Shown: one piece after another, positions 37,243 to 48,200 of the stretch
How positions within the stretch are numbered: the stretch's first letter is position 1
How the letters are laid out: each line of letters begins with the position of its first letter
Origin: Bromus sterilis
Taxonomy: Eukaryota > Streptophyta > Magnoliopsida > Poales > Poaceae
NCBI GenBank assembly: GCA_950022295.1
Contig: OX465601.1
Span: 75,773,501-75,837,500 of the forward strand
Direction: 5' to 3'
Length of the DNA stretch: 64,000 nucleotides
Position numbers and translations under genes: made by a program
The notes under the pieces: generated by a model
Databases searched by the model: none
What the model was told of the DNA's origin: nothing
Seen by the model: only the letters and a program-made list of their open reading frames with translations

Positions 37243-37674
37243 TGTTAAAATATGTGTGTCGAATATATGTGTATGAGTAGTGCTACAGTTGGACTTGTAA
37301 TTAGCAGTGGGTTCGGTGTTTGAGTCAGACACGTGTAACCCGGACCTATTATATAAAGGCACCGCGCGATAGCAAAATAGACTAGACACAAGTTGATAGG
37401 CTAGACAGAAATCACGAGAGGGACGGTCCGGCGCCCATGGCGGGGGCGGCCGGACCGGCCGTGGCGAGGTGGTCGGAGTGCTGTCGGATGGCCGTGGCGG
37501 ACTTGTCGTCGACTGTATAATGTGGAATTGATACATGGGGAAGAGTGCCCGTAGTCATGCCCCGGGGATTAGCCATGTTGGTGAACCTCGTTAACAAATC
37601 TCGGTGTCGTGCTTGAGCTTGTGGTGATTGCTTGATCCTAGATAGATTGATATGCGACTCGGATTATTTTAACA
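37243..37674 (+). repeat. 5' LTR of the short-LTR element
   Basis: 432 bp, TGTTAAAATATG to ATTTTAACA, an inverted terminal match of at least five bases. It has a TATTATATAAAG box at 37348-37359. It is nearly identical to 39747-40178, so the insertion is fairly recent. Confidence 0.9.
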
Positions 37675-39746
37675 AGTGATATCATGAGCAAGGTTCGAGA
37701 AGGTTGCGGATTATCAGATCTAGAGGAAAATATCGAGAAATTGACTGCTCGCTGTTCGATAGCAGATTGATCAAGACAGCAAAGCCGTCAAGACGAGTTG
37801 CAACGGAATCATTGGAGGATTGCTGGTGTGATCGAGAGAATCAATCGGTGCATTCGAGTGCGGTGTTTCTTCGACGGAATTGAAGCGATCGGAAATAGAA
37901 GACGCGTGCGTTTCGTGTAGCAGCAGGAACTCCTAGCATTGTCGGCGGCTCGAGGCGTTGATTGATCAGCAGCGTGCGTGAAGTCTGGAGGCCCTTGCAG
38001 GAGCACGGAGGGCCGAAGCGGACAGGGGCACGCGCGTGGCCTGTGTGTGCTGGCTCAAGATGGGCTGTAGCAAGAAGGCCTAGGTGGCAGAGGGAAGCAC
38101 GCGTGGATGGATGGATAGCCAGCCTGGCTGAGGCAAAGGAGCCGTGTCGCTGTTATGCATGCACATGAGATTTGTTATAAGTAACAAGGACACCGGGAGG
38201 ATTTGTTTTGGTTGGATCAAGTTTTGGTCTATTAGCTATTGTGTACGAAGAAGCTATGGAAGCATGGACATCAAAATAATTGTGCAGTTTGCATGGTAGT
38301 ATTCTAGTTGATTTGCTAAAGGCTTGGAACACGTGAACAAGGTGACAAGGATGAGCGACGTGCATATAAAACTCGGAGGAGTTTGGAGCGTGTCGTGACA
38401 TGATCATGCAAACACAGGGCGTTAAGCAATGCACAAAGATGTGCGGAACGGATACGGCGCATGGTGGAGCATGATTGCAGTCGGATATTTTTGGCTGGGT
38501 CAGACTGAAATGTTCGATGAATCGACGTGGATGTTGATCAAAGCAGAAGACGGAGGTGATTTCAACGACGACGACATAGCAGCGTGATGTTGATGGTGGC
38601 CGAATTCTGGGCGTGGAAACACGTGGTGCAGGTCTGAGGGCTTGTGCGGTTCGACATGACAATAGCGCAGGGTTGATTCAAGACGGTGTACACGAGAGAG
38701 CTTGGAGTCAACAGGGCGCGGGGAGGTGGCACGTACAACCACGAGGAGTCATGTTGAAGGTGGAGCTGAGGTCCGAGGGAAGACTTCACTCTGAGCTGAT
38801 GGAGGGGCTACGGCGTAAGCTAGCAGAGAGTCGAAGCCTATTTCAGCGGGAAAGCGAGAGACACGTTGTTCGGGCTATGGCCAAGGGTTCGAGAGAGACG
38901 TGATACTCGGCATCAATCGTGGATGATCGGTGATTCTCTGCAGTAGGAGGTTGAGGTGGTGTGGGTTCGCGACCCAGGAAACTCGACCAGGACAGCAGAG
39001 GCTCGACGCGAGGATAGCGGCGAGGTGTGCGGTAAGCACGGGACACAGCGACAGGCCAGGGCACGGGAGGTCAGATATGTGGACGAGGTGTGCAGGGGGT
39101 GCTGGAGCAGTGTTGACGAGTACCGAATTTAAGTTGGTGACTGGGTCTATAAAGATTGACGTCAGTGATAGACAAGAGTCAGCCATAGATAATCTGAGAA
39201 AGTGGCGAAAAATCTGAACTTGTCAAGAACCGAGTGAGTACATTGCCGTATATTCTGTGGTGTTTAGTACACATGGTAAAATTTAGATGACGAGTACAGA
39301 AGGAGGCGGAGTGCTATAGCGGTGGGACATGTCAGAGACTATCCGGAAAAGGGTGAGACAACTGTGAATTTGACTCAGGGTGACACAGGGCAACGGTGAA
39401 ATTTCTTCAAATCTCAGATATCAGTCAAGAAAGAGTTAGGATGTTGAGTTTGATTAACTCTTATATGTGGCGTCCAATATGTGAGTTGTTCACTTTCAAG
39501 CAAAAAATGATCGGTGTGTGATGGCGTTGAACGGATACTCCGGAAATTGGAAGCACATAGTAGAGTAAAGGGTAACTTAATTTTGCTCGTGTGTTGACTA
39601 TAAAGAAGACAAGAAGGGACTACAGTTGCAAGTGGAGTCACATGGAGTCTGGAAGTAGCAGTGGTGCTCATGGTTCAAGTCCAAGGTACACGGAGGTCCG
39701 CACATGGAGGCTTCAAGGTGGCGAGGATATATTCATCAAGGTGGAG
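37675..39746 (+). other. Internal region of the short-LTR element, no gene seen
   Basis: The 2,072 bp hold no gag, protease, RT or integrase motif on either strand. The longest frame, 169 codons at 38153-38662 (minus), has no recognisable domain and lies among overlapping frames of similar length. The end reads as the usual polypurine tract. Confidence 0.6.
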
Positions 39747-40178
39747 TGTTAAAATATGTGTGTCGAATATATGTGTACGAGTAGTGCTACAGTTGGACTT
39801 GTAATTAGCGGTGGGTTAGGTGTTTGAGTCAGACACGTGTAATCCGGGCCTATTATATAAAGGCACCGCGGGATAGCAAAATAGACTAGACACAAGTTGA
39901 TAGGCTAGACAGAGATCACGAGAGGGACGGTCCGGCGCCCGTGGCGGGGGCGGCCGGACCGGCCGTGGCGAGGTGGTCGGAGTGCTGTCGGATGGCCGTG
40001 GCGGACTTGTCGTCGACTATATCATGTGGAATTGGTACATGGGGAGGAGCGCCCGTAGTCATGCCCCGAGGATTAGCCATGTTGATGAACCTCGTTAACA
40101 AATCTCGGTGTCGTGCTTGAGCTTGTGGTGATTGCTTGATCCTAGATAGATTGATATGCGACTCGGATTATTCTAACA
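39747..40178 (+). repeat. 3' LTR of the short-LTR element
   Basis: 432 bp, same ends and TATA box as the 5' copy. Only scattered substitutions separate the two. Confidence 0.9.
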
Positions 40179-40183
40179 AGTAC

Positions 40184-40365
40184 CAACGAGCTTGACCGGG
40201 GAAGACAATTGATTCCCTTCAGCAGTGAGGACTTCATCCAGGGGCTATATCGGCTACACCCGACGGACCCTGGATGTCTTCGAGGCAGGCGTGCAAGCGG
40301 AGCATACTTGCCTCGATGGGAAACTTGCGCGTGTCACACCCAACGCTCATGCTAGAACACTTAGA
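40184..40365 (+). pseudogene. Unrecognised coding remnant, downstream part
   Basis: Continues the broken coding unit of 36084-37242 after the short-LTR element. One frame reads RGYIGYTRRTLDVFEAGVQA followed by EHTCLDGKLARV, which looks like a helical coiled-coil tail. It stops where MITE sequence begins near 40366. Function unknown. Confidence 0.35.
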
Positions 40366-40916
40366 GCAAATACAATAAAGGTGAGTCAGCAGGTTATAAG
40401 AGATAAAATAATATATTTTTGCTTAGGTGGATGAGAGATAAGAAGAGAGAGAAGGTAAGAGCATGGTTAATAGTATAGCCAGTTGCCGGCTATAAGATGT
40501 TGTCATGTCATCTATAGTCAACCTTATAGCTAGCAAGTACAATAGTTACATATAAATATATACTACTTTGTTGATATATGGCTCACTTGACACTCTCACA
40601 ATATGCTTAGGAGCACGTGTTGCAGCCGGCTGTTAACTAGTAGCCCGCTTCTCTTTTATCTCCTCTTCTCTCTCTTCTAACTCATCCAAAATATTATATT
40701 ATATGCCTTACAGCCCGCCTACGTCATCCTATTGTACTTGCTCTAAGCGGGCTATTAGCTCTCTTAGCTAATAGCTAGCTCTAGCACGTGCTCCTAGGCA
40801 GTTTGTGAGAGTAAAATGTGGGTAATATGTAATAAAAGTAGTACACTTTTGTCACTAACTATTGTACAAGCCGGAGCTATAAAATGGCACTTGGCTCTAC
40901 TATTAACCATCCTCTT
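40366..40916. repeat. Mosaic of MITE-like inverted repeats
   Basis: Three pairs of inverted ends interleave. One pair is AGAGCAAATACAATA at 40368 with its partner ending TTGTACTTGCTCT near 40744. The second is AGAGCATGGTTAATAGTATAG at 40458 with CTACTATTAACCATCCTCT ending 40915. The third is TAGGAGCACGTG at 40608 with CACGTGCTCCTA ending about 40797. The second pair encloses the third, while the first has one end outside. The units look like short DNA transposons inserted into or recombined with one another. No target duplication could be fixed. Confidence 0.6.
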
Positions 40917-42231
40917 AGTAGCCAATGGCATTTGACGCCATCCTCATCATCTTCGTCATCGTTGTCGTCGAGGGAGATTAGAAGAGCGGCCAGCGACAAA
41001 ACCGTCGTCTCGAGCAGTAATGACGCGCGGTGCACTAGGTGTTGGCGTCGCGTGGACCAGATTGGAGTTGGACGGCAACTCGTGCGTGGAAGGACAAACC
41101 TTGCGCGAGGCAAGTCGTCCCTGCATGGTCGAGTCAGCCTTGCGGGAGGCGAGGGAGGCCATGGCGAGGCCGTGCACAGATGGCGGCGACAGACAGACTG
41201 GGGCGATGTTGGCAGCAGGAGGAGCCAGAGAGGCCGGGGTGATTCTCGTCGACGAATCAGCAAGAGGGTAAGGGGCCTGAAGCTCGCCGCGAATCGGCCG
41301 TCAACAAAGGGACTTGCGGGGAAGGAGGCGTTGACGCATGGCCGCAACAAGCTAAGCGAACGGAGGTCGAGGCGGAGTGGCAGTAACCAAACAAATCTGT
41401 TGCACCGAAGGATGGCCGAGGAAGAAGCGGGCTGCGGCGGCGCTCGCACACCCCCGAACGCAAACGAAAAGACGCCGATCTCCTTACATACGGAACACAA
41501 AAGAGTAGAGCCAGCGGATCTGGTCCCGACGGCCGTAAGGAAAGGACGGATGGGGCAGATCTGGCGAGGTCGCGGTCGAAAGCTCACCCCGTCACCCGAC
41601 ACAAGAGCTCACGCGCACCATCTCAAGCTCGCTCGCTTGTGAGTGACAGGCCTCAGCTCCTGTGAATTCCTCATATCCCAAATTCCTGCCTGATGTTTGG
41701 TCTTTGCCATTCCCTCCTGTCCATAATAAATATCGCTCATTTTATACTAAGCTGGTATAAACTTTTTACTAGATGAGCGTAACCATGCAAATGCATCTGC
41801 CTACAAGTAACAGACACAGAAACGCTCCAGTGCACACAAGGCAGCACAAAAGACATTAAGGTCAAAGCATTCACTTGAACCAAAAAGCACCAGTCAAATC
41901 ATTCCAACATGGGGCTGGTACTCTTAACACAAGGTAAAGTACAGCCGATGATGAGTTTAAGCCAGAACCCTTCTCCTTCGCACTGTATCCATACAGATTA
42001 GACGGAGGGTTTCGGGTGATTAATGGCTAATCCTACGACACGATAATACTGTCCAGTACAATGAAGAGAGAAAAGCCACTAACTTAAGCTAGTTTATAGT
42101 ACATCCACACACACCAGCTCCAAAAGCCTTGACTCAAATCCCTATCCTTTTGTTTCCATACTCGGCAAGCCCCCGATTATGTACAAACACGCCATACTTG
42201 TCTCACCAAAATGGCGTCTCGATGCCTTAAA
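40917..42231. other. Intergenic stretch and 3' flank of the Agenet gene
   Basis: 41000-41640 is GC-rich with long overlapping frames on both strands but no domain, typical of chance frames. A Stowaway-like fragment (CTCCTGTCCATAATAAATATC) starts at about 41716. From about 41900 to 42231 the sequence should include the 3' untranslated region of the minus-strand gene; no clear poly(A) signal was picked out. Confidence 0.4.
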
Positions 42232-45200
42232 TTAGCCATGAGCCGCTTTCCCTGTTTCCAGAACAGATTGACAAGCTCATGATCAGAAATGGCAGCAAAA
42301 TGAAGTTCGCGAATCACCAAAAACACAAGACTTACCTCTTGAGGCAGAAGTAGCACTCCTGAAATTAGTCCTAGGGATTTTTTCGCCAGTAACCTTAGAG
42401 ATTATAAGAGAACTCTGCAGGCCCTCCAGCAACTGCGTTAAACGGGCAACACCATATTAGCACATATATAGCAAGCACCATAAAACAAGTGTGTGTAGAA
42501 GTTCCACAGCAAGCGCAGACATGCAACAATGGAGATAAACAGTCAAGATCACAAGTTCAAATATCCCAGAGATTTATTTTAAAGGCAGTATTGAAACTCA
42601 TCACAGTAATGAGACCTCTAACAAAAGCCTGGAATGTCTACAACGATACTGAAAGGCTCAAAAGTTAGCTATAGCCACATAATATGCCCAACGAGGTAAA
42701 TAGTTACCACAATAAAGTACTACCAATATTCAGTGAGACAGTAGTACAACTATACAGACAGTATAAATTTAGTGCCAACTTAAGTACAGTTCCAGTGGTT
42801 ACCCGTGAGGTTGGTTGAATTCGGCGGTTTGACCTTCGGGGTTCAGCAGAATCTGAGCCATTCTGGTGTGCAACATCAGGCGTTTTCGGCACCCTCCTGC
42901 TCAAGTTGCTATCCGCAGAAGGAGCAAATTGCCTTTTAGCTCGATTAGTAGTGGGTGGGTTCTTCTTGATAACAGGAATAGTTGGTGTGGCTGGTATACG
43001 TGATTCCGGAATAGAAGCATCTTCAGTTCTAAGGTCAGTGGCATGAGCAGAATTGTTCTTTTCTACAGTAGGGTTCACAGGATCGGAAGAACTTGTCGTA
43101 CTTGCTGCAAAAGCAAAAGTGCTTTCAAGAGCACTTGAGCTGGCACCATGAGTCGATAAATGATCCTCGCCAGGAACACTGTTAGTTGAAACATTCTGAG
43201 ATTTCGCAGGTTTAAGTCCTCTCGTTCGCATGTCACTTGCCCTCTTGGCTCTCTGGTCGAGTTTTAGGGTACTTTCCCGTGGTCGTGGCAACTGTGACAC
43301 TGAATGTTTTGCAAACCTGGTGGATGCACTACCCTCAGCAATCTTATCAGCTTGATCGGCGACATAATGCCTGCTGACATCCATAAACTTTTTCTTCTTT
43401 CCAGGTTTTGGAACACCGAAGACCTTTGTTCCTTCCTTTTGCAGTCCAGGTCGCCTGGTGGTTCTATTCTCAGTCGCACTTTTTCCAATGTTGAAAAGCA
43501 TGTCCCTATCAGATAAAGCCACTGGCTTTGGCTGCTCTGGTTTTGTTACAATGTTAGTGCTCTTCTTGTCTTTAGAAGGGGCCTGTGCTTCTCCAGCAGT
43601 AGGCACAGGATCGCTCACTGCTGTCCGCTGGCGTTTCTCATATGGAGAATCACCCTGTCCCAAAAAATATTGTTATTCGAACAAAGTTGTGCAGAAGTAA
43701 TATTTAGCGCATTTTATACAAAACAAAATGTACCCCATCCATTGCAGAATGTGGTGTGGCGTATTTTGTCTGTCCGAATATAAGTTGTACCCTTACATTA
43801 TTCCTTTAGTGGTTACAAGATCATGATCATAAGAACGAACTTTTTGGAGACGGATCCAGTAGTATCAAATTTGGGTAAAAACGTAAGTATTAATGCATTA
43901 ATTCTTGGACAAATTTAAATTTGACAAGTCAAAATTGATTTACATTTTGAATAGTTAAAAAAGGCACTCCTAGGCAGACGCTTAAGCGTGCCTAAGCTCT
44001 AGGCGATAGCAAAACGTCTAGTGCTTATTCTACGCATAATTGCGCATAAGTAGGCGCTTTGGTCAGAAAAGCACAAGGCAATGACAAAACGCACAATTAA
44101 CGCCTAGCGCTATTTTGAACTATGACATTTTGCAACAGAGGGAGTAGGTGAGGAAAATAGAAGGAACCTTGTTTGATTTGTCTTTTTTCTCTCGTGCACG
44201 GGACCACTCTGTCCATTCACCATCCTGCCAAACAAGTGATGGACGAAGATTCCAAGCATCTAGGACTAAGGAATCACCAGCTGCAAATACATGATCAAGA
44301 TCATAAGGAGGGTTAAAGAATCATCTACTGATCTATTGAAGAACTTTTTTCATTAATAAATAAAATTCCAAAGGTCAAATTGGAAACCTAAGCCAAAGAT
44401 CAATAGTAGGTTACCACCATCAAATTATGATATCAATTTCCGTTCAGATGTGTTGTGGCAGTGCACTTAGTTGATAGGAAGCTTTCGTTATGTACAAACT
44501 ATGGTATTAAAATATTACCAACTTAAATATGCACTTGACGACAGAACTCAGTGCAACATATCTGAAGGATAGAACCAAGTAAAAATAAGAACAATGTCAG
44601 AAAGGATAGAGAGAAACAGTCATGCTAATGTTACCTGAAAATTGCACAACGAACTTTGCTTCACCAAATTCACCATTCTGAGAAATGATTCCCTCCCGCC
44701 AACTGTGGAAAGAAACGGGCTTCAGATCAATAAGTGGTATTAAAAAGAGAATGCTGGTACCTCACTCAACCTACTACGAGAACACTGCCAGCAGCAGAAT
44801 GAACCTATAACAGGAAATAAGACAGTCAAGAATTGATCTACAATCCATTTTCTGATTATATATTATGATATACTGATTCTGTGCATAGTCCTCCAGTGCC
44901 CAATAGTGCATATAGGGCTACCCACCACAGAATTGAGCAGAAACACCATCAGTTGATATGCAAATCTAAAACCTATATATCGCCCTATATGCCGCTTTCT
45001 TCCAACTTTCGGTGTTTACCCATGAAAGAGCAGCATGTAAGAACACTAAATGGCATACCTATTTTTGATCCATGCATCCACGTGATCACCAGTAGCCCAA
45101 GAATAATTTCCTGTTGTGTCCCTACGACGCTTTCTAGTACCTTTCAAGTTAAATATAGTAGCAGGATGGGCAAGTCGTATTTGAGGTGCCTTCTCCCCCT

Positions 45201-48200
45201 CCTGCTTCAATGACACCCATTCCTTGCGAAGACCAGTTCCTAAAAAAGATAAAGATCAGTCAATCCTATGACCTGATTAGCCTAACAACCAACACTTACT
45301 TTGGTGTAGCTCAAGGATAATCAAAGAGTGTTAAGAGTGCACATGCATTATGGAAAATGGGGCGCCCAATGGAGGTGCACATATGAATAGAACAACCGGT
45401 ACTAACCGAGAGAATGTCCTGTGGAAACCGAGTTTCGGTGGAAACCGGTGAAAACCATTTGGAAATGAGGTTTTGAATGTTTTGAAAAATCCGGAAAAAA
45501 TGTGGGATGTTAAGAGGAACATGTTCTAGTACCACGCGAAATTTGAAATCAAAAACACATTTCCAAATGCGAGAACTGAAAATCACAAAACCAGCATTGA
45601 ATAGTTCTGACACTATTCAATGCTGGTTTTGTGATATTCAATGCTGGTTTTGTGATTTTCAGTTCTCGCATTTGGAAATGTGTTTTCGATTTCAAATTTC
45701 GCGTGGTACTAGAACATGCTCCTCTTAACATCCAACATTTTTTTCGGATTTTTTGAAACATTCAAAACCTCATTTTCAAATGGTTTTCACCGGTTTCCAC
45801 CGAAACTGGATTTCCACAGGATACTTTCTCGGTACTAACCTTCACCGTGGGCTTCATAGCTGATACATGCACTATCTTCGTTTATATCAAGGACCTGCGC
45901 AGAAAACCAAGCTGTTCTAGACCCACCCACATTAGCTAAAACCTGGAAAATGGAATGACATTATATAAGGTTTGGCATCTTGTTGTAGATAAGATTAGAG
46001 AACAGCAAAGCGGACAAACATCCATACTAATATCGAACATGAAAAAACTAGATTACATCACAGATTCTTAAACTTTAGCTGCTAATATAGACAAGGGTGC
46101 ACAGATTAATATCATAAAAAATACTAATAAATTAACATAAGTAGTACTCTCAATTTAGTTAAGTTCTAGCTTTGTCCTAAGTTAAACTTCTTGAAATTTG
46201 ACCAAGCCTATAGGAAAACTATATCACCATCTACAACACAAAATTAGTTTCATTACATTCATCATAAAATAACAAAATATATTGACATACCATATATATT
46301 TATGTTGTAGACATTAGCTAGCACATTTTTCTATATACTTGGGGTCAAATGTAGCTAACTTAGGACAAAGCTAGAACTCCAAATGATTTGGAATGGAGTA
46401 CTTAATATATATTGTTTACCAATGTCATGGAGAATAGCTCTATCACACCAGGAATAATAAATGTAATTTTACAGCTTCAAAATGTAGAAGGGGGGGGGGG
46501 GGGGGGAATATATCCAGGCAAAAATAACCAACTGACCTCAACAAGAGATCCTTTTCCAATGCCATTCCAGATTATGTTTGGTGCTGAATCATTTGTGTTG
46601 CCATTGAGTGGGGCAGCGGTGGGATTATCTTTAACTCCATTTCCTACATGAGCCAAACAAACAAGAAATCAGTTGGAAGTCAACATCGATCACGACTTAC
46701 GAAAAGCTACTTGTAGCTTTACCTGAGGGCATCCTATCTGGCTGCAATTTATTGACACTGGCTGATGGCTCCAAGTTCTGTATTGCTTGATCATAGTTAG
46801 CTTTGTTATCATGTTTTTTGACAGATTTATTAGTAGGGACCTCCAACTCTTCTGTTACCGCATTGTCACTGGTGTTACCAGCGTTCTTATTATTCACTCT
46901 TTCAGATTTCCAGTACCCATCAGGACCAGCTTCCAACAGCTCACTTAGAGTAAAAGGCAGAGGCTCACCCATTCTTATGATGCTCCCTGCTTTGAACACA
47001 GCCTCTGCCGCAAGCTCCGCAGCTTTAAGTATGGCATCTAAGTTTTCTGCACGCTTTGCAGCAGCCGATGCCTCTTCAACCCTCTTTCTAGCAACCTCTC
47101 GTGCGACTGAAATGGTGGAACCTGGGGCATTAGTGCTGTCCTTTATTTTCCAAGATGACTTGGGCGTCAAGCTTGACAAGCTAGCCATATTATTATTGAC
47201 ATCGACTTCACCAGTGTCACCCTTCTGCAAGGAATTAGCAGATTTCGAAGAGCCAAGGGCTTCTTCCGCCATCATTTTTGCCTGCAATGCAGCTGCTGAA
47301 GCCATCTTAGCAGCTTCTGCAGCAACCTTCGCAACAGAAAGTGCCGCCGAAGCAGCAGCAGCAGCTGAAGTAAGCTTTTGTTCTACTTCTGCAGGTAATT
47401 TGCTCCTCGAGTTTGTGGCTAAGTGGTTCCACACACCTTCGCTGTGCCCAAGTGCCTCCACACAGTACATGCTTGCACCTTTGGCTTGTTCCATACATCG
47501 GTCCACTGCACCACTGATCTGTTCTGAAAAGATTATTCTTTGCTCAGCACCCTTACCACCCACGTAGTTAGGCACGGATGTGACCAAACTTGTGTCAGGA
47601 ACAAGCCCGCTGCCCAGAACATTACTTCGAGAACGAGTAGATAAGGTGAAGCCTGGTGCGTGCTTAGTGGCAGGAGTAATAGATGTGAAGTCTGTTTTGA
47701 GCTGAGGGGAAGCAATGTCGGGTTGCAGTTCCTGGCTCGGTGAAGCTTTCTTTCTTTTTCTTGGCTTTGGTGATGCAGCTCCAGCTCTATTACGTTTCGA
47801 AGCCGGTGTCTTCTGTTTCTGCTCCTGTACAACTGCTAATTGAGATGCAACAGTAGAAGATGCCTGACTGGGAAGAACTAGAGCAGGCGTAATAGCTTGT
47901 GAAATGGATATATTTTTAATAGATCCCTTTGCAGATTCACTTGAAGTCACACTTGGTTGCATCGATGAATCAAATATTAAGTTCTGTGGTGGAACCAGCC
48001 AAGGCGCGGGACGTGGACCGGGGCTCTGAGGAAACCAGGATTGAATAGCAGAAGTAGGTTGCCTTGTCTGTGAATTATATGCGAATACTGGTGATGCAGC
48101 CTGACTAAAATCCAGGTGGGAACCTCGTTGCAGGTTCAATGTAGAACTACCAAGCGGTGACATGCTAAAAGTTGGTGACTGTAGTGTTACAGCAGTATGA

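Larger units (their letters stand above)
37243..40178 (+). mobile_element. Short-LTR Copia-like element without coding capacity
   Basis: Two 432-bp LTRs (37243-37674 and 39747-40178) enclose 2,072 bp. Flanks are AGGAC (37238-37242) and AGTAC (40179-40183), a 5-bp duplication with one change. The primer-site-like TGATATCATGAGC at 37677 resembles the initiator-Met site. A purine-rich CAAGGTGGAG precedes the 3' LTR. The inside has no gag or pol; only short frames on the minus strand occur. It is a non-autonomous element that must use proteins from elsewhere. Confidence 0.85.

Noticed and set aside
40877..41642. Frames of 241 and 252 codons on both strands in a GC-rich stretch
   Set aside because: Long frames occur on both strands at once, no domain is visible, one starts inside a MITE end, and no splice or start context supports a gene.
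45311..45761. Frames of 63-100 codons that resemble each other on both strands
   Set aside because: They are the two arms of the fold-back element read in opposite directions.
45895..45942. A possible intron splitting exon 45840-45942 at GCGCAG
   Set aside because: Reading straight through gives an Agenet-like protein segment in frame (AWFSAQVLDINEDS), so no intron is needed.
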